This document shows positions 23,013-33,213 of a stretch of 64,000 nt of DNA, one piece after another. Both the position numbers and the translations under genes were made by a program. Within the stretch, counting starts at the first letter, position 1. Every line of letters begins with the position of its first letter. The notes beneath the pieces are model-generated. The model worked only from the letters and a program-made list of their open reading frames with translations. It did not search any database and had not been told where the DNA came from. Source of the stretch: Rutpela maculata (Eukaryota; Arthropoda; Insecta; Coleoptera; Cerambycidae); contig OW386292.2 of the NCBI GenBank assembly GCA_936432065.2, positions 132,323,460-132,387,459 of the forward strand, in the 5' to 3' direction.

Positions 23013-24173
23013 CACTGACAGAAAAAAATGTACTGCATAAAAGTTGCCCAGTTAATGCAAATTGTTCTAGCATGGTATAATTGTAGTACTTAGGCTTATT
23101 TTATGTATACAATGTGTCCCCGGATGGAGTTGACAAGAGAAAAACATCTCTATTATTGATTTTACGACGAAAAGACATTCTTTATAAAAAATTCTGCTTG
23201 TCGAAAAAATGAATTTACCATATAAAAATCTTAGATCAGATTTACCGGGTGTTAATAAATTAAGAAAACATCAAAATGCCTCAAGAGAGAAGTACCTTTA
23301 TTTATTATTTTCGACAAAATATTTATAAAACAAAGTTGTTTATATTCCAAAGTAAAGCCTAAATACAAATTATGAAGTCTAAATTTTGACTTTTATGTTT
23401 TCATTGTGTTTATCTTTTTACGTAGAATTTATTAATATGAATAAAAATTTAAATTAAGAAACAGAGTGTGCTGTCGATAATATTTAACTGACAAACGTCA
23501 TTGTGACATTGTGTAGAATATTACTATCTTACATCTGCATTTATTAGTGTTCTGTTGATTATTTAAAAAATGTTTACCAAACAAGAAATAATTTATTTGA
23601 TCAAATGTCATTTACTTTTACAATTTTTGGTGGTTTTTATTTTTTACAAATTAATCAATTATCAAAAAAAAATCATAGGCCTAGACTCATTCAAAGTTTT
23701 ATTGCTAAAAATTTTTATTTTTGCAATACGATTACTAGGACCGGGATAATATGAAAAATAGCAGAAAATTTGTTATTATAAATTAAAAAAACTAAAACGA
23801 TAAAATTTCTGCAGACAAACAATTCCATTCAAAATTAATTTTGATGAAAAAAGAAAAAGGGTAGTGACAATAAAATTTCTTAGTAATTCGAGATGCACCC
23901 TACATATTATTTAAGTAAATTTTAATTTGGGTCACTAATTTTCACTCGATGACGTCACTCGTTGAATTAAACTTGACTGGTTGATGCTAAAAGAAGTGCC
24001 TGGCACCATCTTCTGAAACTCGTTATAAGTAAGATATTCTCTTTATTTCACTGATAGTGATAGTAGTGACCATAGACAAGTAAAGGTCGTCTGTCTGGGG
24101 TTTTATCTAAAATATTTATCTTATAAGTTATTTATTTGAACCTGCAGTCTGCACATAATATACCCACTTCTGG
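23013..24173. other. Upstream region of the SIAH-like gene; no other gene seen
   Basis: AT-rich noncoding sequence. CACCCTACATATTATT near 23886 resembles a small-element end. The promoter of the downstream gene should lie in the last few hundred bases, but I cannot point to a clear TATA or initiator with confidence. Confidence 0.4.
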
Positions 24174-24227
24174 ATGGCTAAAAGTGTGTTTCCTCAAGAA
24201 CGTTATCGCTTTGCAGCTTTGGATATT
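24174..24227 (+). CDS. SIAH-like zinc-finger protein, putative exon 1
   Basis: ATG at 24174 opens 18 codons (MAKSVFPQERYRFAALDI). They end exactly at a consensus donor, ATT|GTAAGT, at 24228. Splicing to the TTCTAG acceptor at 24293 removes a 66-bp intron, typical for an insect, and continues in phase 0 as TGC AAA ATG into the long ORF. Without this exon the protein would start at the ATG at 24300, which also works. I prefer the spliced start because donor, acceptor, short intron and frame all agree. Confidence 0.6.
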
Positions 24228-24293
24228 GTAAGTAAATTTAACCTGTTCCTGCAGCTCTGTAAGTACCTACTTATTAATTTGTTTTACTTCTAG

Positions 24294-25859
24294 TGCAAAA
24301 TGAACAAATTAGTGTTTCAAGATAAAGTCCTTAAAGAGCAGATTTGCTCAAAATGTTTGAACTATCTCTCTGTGGGTCCCGTTATGGTTTCCTGTAAAGA
24401 GCAAATTATATGTGGGCGTTGTAATAAGAACACGGCTAATGCCGATAGGGAGTTAAAATACTCCCTATACAATTTAGTTGCTGAAACACTAGTGTTTAAA
24501 TGCATCAATCATTATGAGGGATGCGAAGAACTTCTTTTCTTCAATGAGGCCATCGAACACGAGAAAAACTGTCACAAGAAAGGGCTCGTGTGTCCATTTT
24601 GTGCTTTCGAAGGAAATGGATGTCAATTAGTCCATCATTTCGAAAAAGACCATCGAGAAGAAGTCGTCAAAGAAGATACTTTTCAGATAATTATTGCGGA
24701 TAAATTTACGAAAAAATTATTTCTTGTTGAAAATAGCCGCATATTTTGCATGTCCATTTTCGTGCGTGACACTTTTATAGAAATTTGTAGTATTCTTATA
24801 ACACCAGCCCGATTAAAACGTGAACATTTTGCATTAAAGTTTTTTAAATCTGGCTCAAATATACAGTTCGTAACACCCCCAATTAGAATTACACACGATG
24901 GTAATGATTTTCCATCGAGTATCCCTGCGAAGGAGTGTGCGAAGTACAGAAAAAATTGTTTTGTATTAGACCAGGCTGAGATAGTTACCTGCTTTCCATC
25001 TGGGTGGTGTTTGTGTAAAGTTGAATTAACCTACAAACAAAATGGTGGAGCAGACGGTGAATATTTAAATTGTTGTAACAAAATTATTAGAAAGATGTAT
25101 ACAAAATTATTCCTAAACCCCACGGAAACAAATGTTGTAAAAGGGGCGTATGGAGAAAATTTTAATTTGAGTTATTGTGTGTCAATGTCTGAATCGAATC
25201 TTAGGAAATTTGTAAATTCTGAATTATATAAATGGAAGAAATGTGACAACTGTAAGATGACGGGTTTATCCAGCTCACAGCTTTATTTATGTCGCGAATA
25301 TCATACATCCTGTTTTGAATGCATAACCAAACAATATTCTAAATGTAAAGTATTTTGCCAGTGGATGAATAAATCTAAAATCCACAGTCTTTTGCTTACA
25401 TGCGAATGGAAAGATTGTCATATGAATATAAATATTTTTGATTATATATATCACAAGCGATATTGTATATTCAGAAAATACAAATGTCCTTATGTAGCAT
25501 GCCAATTTGTTGGAAGCCTAGATAGGTTAAAAAATCATTTTCATTTGACTTCTCTAGAATCCCGAGTGAACATCGAGATCTACCCCCAGGATCATGCTTT
25601 CTATTGGCTGCATGATAGAGAATTATATTTTGTCGTTACCGAATTTGAAGGTATGTCTGGAAAGTTTTCGATTACCATTAATGAAGTGGATGTCATTACA
25701 TCTGAAAACAACTTCATATTAAATACTAATAGACGTGAAAAATTTGTTGAAACACTGGTTCATTTACCTTGTGGGAACAAATCTATTTGTTTTGTTAAAA
25801 TTTTAAATAAAGAAGAAATGACAGAAAAATTGTATTTGCATTTAATACACAGAAATTAG
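24294..25859 (+). CDS. SIAH-like (seven-in-absentia type) protein with two zinc-finger modules, main exon
   Basis: Long single-exon ORF (521 codons here; 539 residues with exon 1). Numbered from the ATG at 24300, a reduced RING-like cluster has C16-x2-C19, C32, C38-x2-C41. It is followed by a complete SIAH-type finger pair: C68-x6-C75-x11-H87-x3-C91, then C98-x2-C101, H113-x4-H118. A second module repeats the plan near residues 313-412 (KKCDNC, CFEC, LLTCEWKDC, HKRYC, KCPYVAC, NHFH). Between and after them are substrate-binding-like beta-rich regions. Classical SIAH proteins (about 280-330 residues) are RING E3 ubiquitin ligases with one such module. The RING here lacks the usual His and some Cys, so ligase activity is uncertain. 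The frame is intact, which argues for a working gene. The 3' end reads HLIHRN then TAG; that end and the following DNA have a diverged inverted copy at 28.5-28.72 kb. Confidence 0.85.
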   Translation, partial: CKMNKLVFQDKVLKEQICSKCLNYLSVGPVMVSCKEQIICGRCNKNTANADRELKYSLYNLVAETLVFKCINHYEGCEELLFFNEAIEHEKNCHKKGLVCPFCAFEGNGCQLVHHFEKDHREEVVKEDTFQIIIADKFTKKLFLVENSRIFCMSIFVRDTFIEICSILITPARLKREHFALKFFKSGSNIQFVTPPIRITHDGNDFPSSIPAKECAKYRKNCFVLDQAEIVTCFPSGWCLCKVELTYKQNGGADGEYLNCCNKIIRKMYTKLFLNPTETNVVKGAYGENFNLSYCVSMSESNLRKFVNSELYKWKKCDNCKMTGLSSSQLYLCREYHTSCFECITKQYSKCKVFCQWMNKSKIHSLLLTCEWKDCHMNINIFDYIYHKRYCIFRKYKCPYVACQFVGSLDRLKNHFHLTSLESRVNIEIYPQDHAFYWLHDRELYFVVTEFEGMSGKFSITINEVDVITSENNFILNTNRREKFVETLVHLPCGNKSICFVKILNKEEMTEKLYLHLIHRN

Positions 25860-26020
25860 GCAAATTTATGTGGAATAGAAGAAAAAAATTATAATAAGCT
25901 GAAATGTCTATAATAGTTAGCTTATGTGTGTGAGAATACATATAAAAAAAGTTCCCACCCCTAAGGGGTAAGCTTCATCGTTATCTCACCCCCTTTAGGG
26001 ACACCGCAGTATTTTTTTTA
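25840..26020. repeat. Left arm of a diverged inverted repeat
   Basis: From the last codons of the SIAH-like gene through GAAAAAAATTATAATAAGCTG, AAAAAAGTTCCCACCCCTAA, AAGCTTCATC and GACACCGCAGTATTTTT. The same series occurs inverted at 28520-28720. I judge the match by eye at roughly three quarters. The arms bracket the disrupted gene at 26.17-28.29 kb. Confidence 0.65.
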
Positions 26021-26172
26021 CAATATCTTTTAAACGATTTATCTTATGGAAAAAATATAAGTATAGGAAAAAGTTTGTCACAAAATTCTCTACAAAAAAG
26101 GTTCTGTGTTATGTGTAGATATTTCTATTACTTTTTATGTTATTAAATCGTAAACTGTAGGGTTAAACAAAA

Positions 26173-26733
26173 ATGAAAGTCGTAATTGTGGGACAAGATG
26201 TCGATCTTCTTACCTTAATTATTGCCCTAACGCCAACTGAAAAGGATATTAGACTACTAAGGGAGGCCCAAGGTAATATAAAAGCAAGAGTTTATAGCTC
26301 TAAAGATTTACAGTTGTCAAATGTTCTTAAAAACTCAAGAAAAACAGTTCTTTTTGCTCATGCAATTAGTGGTAGTGACATAACGTCTGCTTTTTTTGGA
26401 AAAGGCAAACTCCAAACTATAAATTTATTAAACTCGAAAACAAATTTACAAGAAGTTGTTAAAACCTTTAACAAACCAAATGCTACAAAACAGGATATTA
26501 CTGAGGATAGGGAAATATTTGCTTTTGCACTATATAAAGCACAAAAAAATGAAACGTCAATAAATCGTCAGAGGTATGTTCTGTTTAACACCTCGGTTGG
26601 CAATTCTAGTCAAACGATTACTTTGGCAAGGCTACCCCCGACATCCTCAGCTTTGCAACAACATTCGTTGCGGGTTTACCACCAAATTCAGCTCTTGCAC
26701 TATATAAAGCACAAAAAAATGAAACGTCAATAA
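26173..26733 (+). pseudogene. 5' part of an uncharacterised insect family gene (PIN-like motifs), disrupted
   Basis: The 186-codon frame begins MKVVIVGQDVDLLTLIIALT and contains LFAHAISGSDITSAFFGKGK. Both Asp-bearing motifs are characteristic of a multi-copy uncharacterised protein family in insects (usual forms G-x-D-x-DLL and HA-x-x-GCD-x-TS-x-F-G-GK). The spacing is compatible with a PIN/FEN-like nuclease fold; that is my inference. The frame then reads ARLPPTSSALQQHSLRVYHQ, where the family would continue into WxGN.LEPE.WGW, but a 170-bp repeat unit intrudes and it stops at 26733. An in-frame stop sits just before the ATG, so the family's N-terminal region is absent. The 3' part of the gene lies at 27983-28288. 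Confidence 0.65.
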
Positions 26734-28052
26734 ATCATCAGAGGTATGTTCTGTTTAACACCTCGGTTGGCAATTCTAGTCAAACGATTACTTTGGCTAG
26801 GCTACCCCCGACATCCTCAGCTTTGCAACAACATTCGTTGCAGGTTTACCACCAAATTCAGCTCTTGCACTATATAAAGCACAAAAAAATGAAACGTCAA
26901 TAAATCATCAGAGGTATGTTCTGTTTAACACCTCGGTTGGCAATTCTAGTCAAACGATTACTTTGGCTAGGCTACCCCCGACATCCTCAGCTTTGCAACA
27001 ACATTCGTTGCGGGTTTACCACCAAATTCAGCTCTTGCACTATATAAAGCACAAAAAAATGAAACGTCAATAAATCATCAGAGGTATGTTCTGTTTAACA
27101 CCTCGGTTGGCAATTCTAGTCAAACGATTACTTTGGCTAGGCTACCCCCGACATCCTCAGCTTTGCAACAACATTCGTTGCGGGTTTACCACCAAATTCA
27201 GCTCTTGCACTATATAAAGCACAAAAAAATGAAACGTCAATAAATCATCAGAGGTATGTTCTGTTTAACACCTCGGTTGGCAATTCTAGTCAAACGATTA
27301 CTTTGGCTAGGCTACCCCCGACATCCTCAGCTTTGCAACAACATTCGTTGCGGGTTTACCACCAAATTCAGCTCTTGCACTATATAAAGCACAAAAAAAT
27401 GAAACGTCAATAAATCATCAGAGGTATGTTCTGTTTAACACCTCGGTTGGCAATTCTAGTCAAACGATTACTTTGGCTAGGCTACCCCCGACATCCTCAG
27501 CTTTGCAACAACATTCGTTGCGGGTTTACCACCAAATTCAGCTCTTGCACTATATAAAGCACAAAAAAATGAAACGTCAATAAATCATCAGAGGTATGTT
27601 CTGTTTAACACCTCGGTTGGCAATTCTAGTCAAACGATTACTTTGGCTAGGCTACCCCCGACATCCTCAGCTTTGCAACAACATTCGTTGCGGGTTTACC
27701 ACCAAATTCAGCTCTTGCACTATATAAAGCACAAAAAAATGAAACGTCAATAAATCATCAGAGGTATGTTCTGTTTAACACTTCGGTTGGCAATTCTAGT
27801 CAAACGATTACTTTGGCTAGGCTACCCCCGACATTCTCAGCTTTGCAACAACATTCGTTGCGGGTTTACCACCAAATTCAGCTCTTGCACTATATAAAGC
27901 ACAAAAAAATGAAACGTCAATAAATCATCAGAGGTATGTTCTGTTTAACACTTCGGTTGGCAATTCTAGTCAAACGATTACTTTGGCTAGGCTACCCCCG
28001 ACATTCTCAGCTTTGCAACAACATTCGTTGCGGGTTTACCACCAAATTCAGG
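26524..28052 (+). repeat. Nine tandem copies of a 170-bp coding fragment
   Basis: The marker ACAAAAAAATGAAACGTCAA starts at 26541, 26711, 26881, 27051, 27221, 27391, 27561, 27731 and 27901, an exact 170-bp period. The unit is a piece of the gene's own coding sequence, from TTGCACTATATAAAGC to CACCAAATTCAG. Because 170 is not a multiple of three, each added copy shifts the frame and exposes TAA after ACGTCAA. Copies are nearly identical. Copy 1 differs at CGTCAG and GGCAAGG, copy 2 at CAGGTTT, and copies 8-9 share CACTTCGG and ACATTCTC. The pattern indicates recent stepwise expansion. Confidence 0.95.
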
Positions 28053-28288
28053 CTTGGCATGGAAATGTTTTAGAGCCTGAAGAATGGGGATGGAAGAAAT
28101 CAGGTGATATTTTAATACCTGTTTTGACTACAGAAGCAGCAGCTCCCTCATCAATTTCGTGTGCCTGCAAAAAGGGCTGCGGAACGCGATGCGGAAAGGT
28201 GGGTTTAAAATGTTCGGCTATGTGTATGAACTGTCACGGACAAGTATGCTTTAATGCGGAACGGACCGACGAAATTGAATTTGAGTAA
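27983..28288 (+). pseudogene. 3' part of the same family gene, cysteine-rich C-terminus
   Basis: After the last repeat unit the frame reads RVYHQIQAWHGNVLEPEEWG, then a C-terminal cluster with CACKKGCGTRCGKVGLKCSA and MCMNCHGQVCFN, ending at a TAA. The W-x-GN-x-LEPE-x-WGW block followed by a Cys-rich tail is the normal end of this uncharacterised family, so joining copy 1 to this end would restore one ordinary gene. The Cys tail probably binds zinc; that is inference. Cys-rich ends of the same style appear at 41.17 kb and, more doubtfully, at 37.87 kb. An AATAAA lies about 130 bp downstream. Confidence 0.65.
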
Positions 28289-28332
28289 GAATAAAGCTTT
28301 TAGTGGCTTTAGTTTAATTCAGTTCTGTAAAT

Positions 28333-28395
28333 TTATAAAAAGTTGTTGAAACCGAATGCTACAAAACAGAATATTACAAGGCTGGATAAATATTG
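28333..28395 (+). repeat. Diverged direct copy of an upstream coding piece
   Basis: AAAAAGTTGTTGAAACCGAA, TGCTACAAAACAGAATATTA resembles 26450-26510 of the disrupted gene (AAGTTGTTAAAACC, AATGCTACAAAACAGGATATTA). This shows a second, older duplication event at the 3' side of the gene. Confidence 0.55.
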
Positions 28396-28519
28396 TGTTT
28401 CCATTGTAAACCCATCGATTAATAAATAAACACCCTTAAAAATCTGCGAACCACCTACAAGACATGTTTTATAGAAAATTTAATTCTCAATATTTTTCTA
28501 GTTTTGTCGTAGAACATCA

Positions 28520-28720
28520 CATTTCCAAAATATTATTGAAAAACCAGCACGGTGTCATTATAAGGGTGAAAAAGAGATGAAGCTCGCCAGTTAGGGATGG
28601 GAACTTTTTGATCCTGTATTCCTACCTCCATCATCTGTCTATTCAGAAAATATCAGCTTATTATAATTTTTTTCTTTTATTTTTGCTAATTTCCGTGTAC
28701 TAAATGTCGGTAAAATCATT
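28520..28720 (-). repeat. Right arm of the diverged inverted repeat, with a SIAH-like 3' end
   Basis: Read on the - strand this begins CATTTAGTACACGGAAATTAG, matching CATTTAATACACAGAAATTAG at the end of the SIAH-like CDS. It then follows the SIAH 3' flank (GAAAAAAATTATAATAAGCTGAT, AAAAAGTTCCCATCCCTAA, GAGCTTCATC, GACACCG). Either a paralogue of the SIAH-like gene decayed here in inverted orientation, or both segments are long TIRs of an element carrying the gene at 26.17-28.29 kb. Similarity further upstream on the - strand is too weak to call. Confidence 0.55.
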
Positions 28721-29640
28721 AACTTACTATTTTCATTATTTTATGTTTGACGAATTTTTTAAAATAAGATTTTGTGTATTTTCCTATTTCAAATGAACTT
28801 GTGTTTGTATATCATATATTTTACATTGTAACAATAAATTAATTTTCCGAGGCCATTGTTTTGTTTATAACTTGTCGTCATATATCAAACTGCTGCTCAA
28901 AAGTTAAGGATATTGCAAGGTGTAACAGTTTCATTTAGACATCATAAAATGGGCTCATTTAGTGATATTTAATTTACAATTTATTTTTGCATTTTCTGTA
29001 AGTTGTTAACCCTTTAAGTATGTAGTGAAAAAATTAGGCAGCTAGCATTAATATAAACTGTAATATTTAATTTCTAATTTGTAACATATTTGAAACGGCG
29101 CGGCGCGGATGACGTCACGGCAACCGCATGACTGGTTTTATGCGCGTTTTTGTCCTTTAACACAAAAACTAAAACAGATGGAGAAGAACTTTCTGCACAA
29201 AAAACAAACTGCATACAATTTTCTACAATTTTGTTACAATATTTGGATATGAGTTACCATTCCCGTATAACCAGACAGTATATAACCTGTATCGGTTCTA
29301 TATTAAAATCTTTACTCGATAAAGATAGTCTGTATTCTTTGGGTACAGCGACGATACGGGTTTAAATACATTATGGATTTAGGTAGAATAAAGTTGGTAT
29401 TTATCGATCCGCTATCGCCACGATATATTTTGAGTATAGGTCGATTTATCAGATCGCTATTGTAACAATACAGGTCAACTATACCTATATACGCTACATA
29501 GGCTGTTGCAAATAAAAACAATTTTTTTTGTTCTAGACGCACTTCTTTCACAGCTTTATGGGATACATTATTTATATTATTTTTACTGTCCTAATTAATT
29601 TTATGAAACATTATGATTACCTACCTTACATTGTTGAATG
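28721..29640. other. No gene; contains one copy of a dispersed hairpin arm
   Basis: 29150-29280 (AACACAAAAACTAAAACAGA … TTTCTGCACAAAAAAC … ATTTTCTACAATTTTG) is homologous to both arms of the foldback element at 31.1-31.77 kb. A GGCGCGGCGCGGATGACGTCA patch at 29097 is unusually GC-rich. No coding frame is convincing. Confidence 0.5.
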
Positions 29641-29700
29641 CGGCGGGCGGGAGTCGAACCCACGCGGATCTTGACTTGACAACTCTTGCCAATTGCCAAT
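29640..29700 (-). repeat. tRNA-like fragment, probably SINE-derived
   Basis: The - strand reads GCGTGGGTTCGACTCCCGCC, a good T-arm with the B-box consensus GGTTCGANTCC. I cannot find a matching 5' acceptor strand or a credible D-arm, so this is not a functional tRNA gene. A tRNA-derived SINE fragment is the likeliest reading. CAATTGGCAATTGGCAATTGG sits just beside it. Confidence 0.5.
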
Positions 29701-30079
29701 TGCCAATTGAAATTTCTTTATTTTGTTTAACTATGGTTACATTTCAATTTTTTAGTTAAGTCATTTATTTAATCATATATCAGTGTACAATTGTGCGGCT
29801 TAACACGTTCGGCTAGCAGACCCTGTGCTGTCGAACGGATCTCGCTTGTATTAATATGTTTACGTATATAGGAAGGTATACTGCTGATTATTCTGCAGAT
29901 AATGAAATTCCCGAAGAAAATACAATTAGCAGCACTCTTTTATCTCCTAGGGGTGGCAGAAGGAAACTGACACGATAGAAATTTATGTCCAAAATTAACT
30001 TCAGCGCATCAAAATACTTCAGAAAGGTTAGAACAAGACTTTTTTGTGGACCTATTTATTAGAATTTGTTGAGGAAATG

Positions 30080-30480
30080 AAAGAACCTCATTGTTTTTGA
30101 AAAAATTTAATCAGTAAATAAAAAAGTTATTAATCATTTAAATTAAAAAAATATATTTCTTTAATTTTTGTCACTTGTACTTAAATAGACATTCAACTTT
30201 TATAGCGATGTCGATGGTCGAATTGCTAAAGCTTCGTCTTGGCAACCAAAAGTCTCGTGTTCAAATCCCTGAGAGGGCGTCTTTTTTTTCATTTTTTTTT
30301 TCATATAGTTTTTTTTACAACGAAGTTGGTATCACAAAATTTAGAATGTCCAAAAACTAATATTATTTACAAGAAAACTGCGAAGAGTATCCTATAAAAT
30401 GTGTAAAGCTCAGTAAATCGGCGAAGAGTAGGTACTTATATTGCTTCCACTAGTTTTCTTGTGCACAATGTTATATCAAA
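30080..30480 (+). repeat. Solo copy of a long-TIR family (see 39.68-42.76 kb) with a tRNA-like B box
   Basis: Contains AATCAGTAAATAAAAAAGTT, GTGTTCAAATCCC (B-box-like, 30249), then TATTATTTACAAGAAAACTG, CGAAGAGTATCCTAT and GGCGAAGAGTA. The same blocks occur in this order at 41.76-42.74 kb and inverted at 39.68-40.02 kb. The tRNA-like part (30205-30285: GATGGTCGAATTGCTAAAGC … GTGTTCAAATCCCTGAGAGG) suggests that a SINE-like sequence is part of the repeat. Confidence 0.6.
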
Positions 30481-31099
30481 GGTGAACCGGTATTATCTTC
30501 TGGAAATAAAGCCAAAATAATCTGAACAGAGAACTGACGAATCTTTTAGAACTAGCAGGACACGATCTATACTGGTGCATTTTATATTTTATCTAACCTA
30601 CAAATAATGACACTTCATGTGTGCTATAAATGCAGAAATTTCGGTATCGATTACGTAAAGATTCAATAACTGTTTAGAATACCATAGGCCATAGCCATTC
30701 GTATAGATGACATCTAGATTTAATAAAGTAGTACTACATACTCGAAAACAGGAAATGTTTTTACCGGAGAACTTTACTGGATCTATATAGATGAGTTGTC
30801 GATAATATAACGATACTTTATATGTGGTATATATGTAAATCATATATTCTATATAGGAAAGCATATAAAGATAATACTTTATAATCGCTGTACAGATCAA
30901 ATACAGAATATATCTGTATAGGAAATATTTAGTTATACAATAAATATTCTATACAGTTGAAATCTTTATCGACAAATCTTTATAGAACATTTATCAAATT
31001 AATATAGTCACGGAAACCTGTATCGCTTGGTTATACGGGTTTTCCAGATAAATGATTCAGCTCTTAAAATAAAATGTAAAATTCAATATAAAAAGCAAT
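30481..31099. other. No gene seen
   Basis: AT-rich noncoding sequence with TATA-like palindromic stretches (30770-30960). The 100-codon open - frame at 30598-30900 is Tyr/Ile-rich and shows no family pattern. Confidence 0.4.
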
Positions 31100-31770
31100 A
31101 CTACGGGAGCCCACCCTAACTCTCCCTGATCCTTGCGGACAATGTTTTTCACAAATATTAAAGCCTAAGGAACAATTTAAGACATGTCCTAAAAAAAAAA
31201 ATTGGCTATAAAGATGGAGAAAAACTTTCTGCACAAAAAACAAAGTGCATAAAATTTTCTACAATTTTGTTCCTATACAATATTTGGATAGGAGTTACCA
31301 TTTTCCAGATACTATCGTTACCGTTTTCGAGATAAATGTCTGCAAATTATAATATTATTATTATTATTAATTTTTTTCAGTTTATTTTATTTTATTTTTA
31401 TGTTAATAATATAAAGTTATATTATACGCCTTACAATAATTGTCACGTGTAGTGATTTATCGATATATAAATTTCCATGTTTTCTTAATTTTGGACTCAT
31501 TTATCTGGAAAATGGTCACTCCTATCAAAATATTGTATCGGGACAAAATTGTAGAAAATTTTATGCACGTTGTTTTTTGCGAAAAAAGTTTTTGTCCATC
31601 TTTTTTAGTTTTTGTGTTAAATGACAAAAACAACATTGGCAACAGTTTCTTTTAATATATGGCCGCCATTTTGAAAGTACAGCCAGCTTTTTTTTTTTAG
31701 AATATGTCTTAAATTGTTCCTTAGGCTTCAATCTTTATGAAAAACATTGTCCCCAAGGATCGGGCGGGGG
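31100..31770. mobile_element. Foldback element of about 670 bp
   Basis: The left arm starts CTGATCCTTGCGGACAATG and the right arm ends CATTGTCCCCAAGGATCGGG. Inner blocks also pair: AAAGCCTAAGGAACAATTTA with TAAATTGTTCCTTAGGCTT, and TTTTCTACAATTTTGTTCC with its complement. The loop (about 31320-31490) has ATT-rich sequence and no ORF. A one-armed relative lies at 29150-29280. Confidence 0.75.
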
Positions 31771-31984
31771 GTGCATGTACAGCTAGGGAGGGCTCCCCAA
31801 CTAATATGGAACTATAAGGGACCAGGTGAGCGGTCGACCGCTGCAGGTGTTTTTACGTCACATTGCGTTTTCTATTTTCATTATTTATTTGTTGTGTGTT
31901 CTTTCGAAATTTGAAATAAAAAAAATTGTAAATGAGCCATTCAAGGTACTTTGTACACTCCTAATATGCAAATAGTAATAGTAT

Positions 31985-32095
31985 ATTACATACCGAGGTG
32001 GAAAGTGTTTCATTGTTGTCGAGAGATAAGATAGTCGAGACAGCAATGAAATTTTCCACCAAGGTATGTATACTATTTTATTCACAATCATCTCC
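31985..32095. repeat. Hairpin (short inverted repeat)
   Basis: TACATACCGAGGTGGAAAGT, GTTTCATTGTTGTCGA pairs with TCGAGACAGCAATGAAATTT, TCCACCAAGGTATGTA. The tail TTATTCACAATCAT (about 32087-32100) also has an inverted match, ATGATTGTGAATA, at 35780, so the hairpin may be one end of an older element into which the hAT element inserted. Confidence 0.65.
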
Positions 32096-32499
32096 CTTAA
32101 ATAACAAAAAGCCAAAAAAATCCGTTTACTAAATTTTTAAATAGCATATTTTATTAAGCAGGCAATGAACAAAAATTTTTTATGTCAGACGACAAATGTC
32201 AAAGTCGTTTGTGTTTGTCCCTTGCCTCTATTTATAGAAAACAGGGCTGGCTCTAGGGGGGGGGGGGCGAAGCGGGCTGCAAAATTGTAGGGACGGCAAA
32301 TCCTTCAAATCCACAGTTACCAAAAAATATAAAAAGCTAGGAAACAATTATTGTTTCACTAATATAGTAGTAATAACGTTAACTTTATATAAATAATTTG
32401 TTATTGTTAATTTTTTTTGTATATAAAGTAGGTTACACACATACATTCTGTTTCTTATATGTGATTTTATTTTTTGTCTAATTTCTGTGGTGTGGTATT

Positions 32500-33213
32500 A
32501 CTTCCACATCCAGTGGAAGTATAGTAACGACCAACAAATTTTTAAAAAATTTTATTGTTCAGATTGGCTTAGAATGTCGTAAAACGTCGAAATTTTAAGT
32601 TTGAGCGAAAAAAAAATTTCTATCTGTCGGTCTGTCTGTCTGTCTTGTCTGTAAATTTTTTTTGTGCGCACGTTCACTCTGGAATTGTTTACGACATTCA
32701 CTTGAAATTTGGTACACATATGCACTTTAACGAGATCTGGAACTAGATTATATTTTCATCTTGCTCCGTCGAAGGGTTGGGGGGTAAATTGAGGTAAATT
32801 TGGGGTAAATAGGTAAATCAAGCAGGTAAGAGTCCATAAAATTGGTATTTAGTATATACAAGAGAAGCTAAGGTCTCGAAAAATTTTTTGGCATTAGCCA
32901 CCCCCATTACCACCTCCCCCCCCCCATTATTAAAGGGGATGAAGAAAAATTGTGATTTAGTGTATGTACAAGAAACAGAAACCTCAAAATATTTTTTTAC
33001 CACCCCCACTACCACCTCCTATCATCACCCCCATCCCACTACCGATGTGGGGTATCGTTTTATGGGTTTTTGGGGTAAAAGATTTCAAGTATTATATTAT
33101 TAAAGTTCCATAAACAATTATTTCCATATACAAAATTTTTTCGTTGTCAGTGACTTGGTTAGAGAATTTGGATGTGGAAGTAGTGATTCCTTGGGCAGCG
33201 GTTTTTTTTTAAG
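32500..33213 (+). mobile_element. ACTTCCACATCC element, full-length, nested in hAT
   Basis: Starts TTACTTCCACATCCAGTGGA and ends GGATGTGGAAGTAGTGATTC, CTTGGGCAGCGGTTTTTT. It is one of the most complete copies, with the TCTG tract, ACTCTGGAA, CAAGCAGGTAAGAGTCC, C-rich blocks and the GTTCCATAAACAATTATTTCC segment. The remaining hAT interior, 33214-33936, has no gene. Confidence 0.9.

Noticed and set aside
26524..28052. CRISPR-like array
   Set aside because: The repeats are contiguous 170-bp tandem units of a eukaryotic coding sequence, with no spacers.
29640..29720. tRNA gene on the - strand
   Set aside because: Good T-arm and B box, but no pairing acceptor or D-arm. A SINE fragment is more likely.
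30205..30285. tRNA gene on the + strand
   Set aside because: The B-box-like sequence lies within a repeat arm that recurs at 39.8 and 42.6 kb. No cloverleaf.
30598..30900. 100-codon - frame
   Set aside because: Tyr/Ile-rich text as expected from TATA-rich DNA; no start context, domain or splice support.
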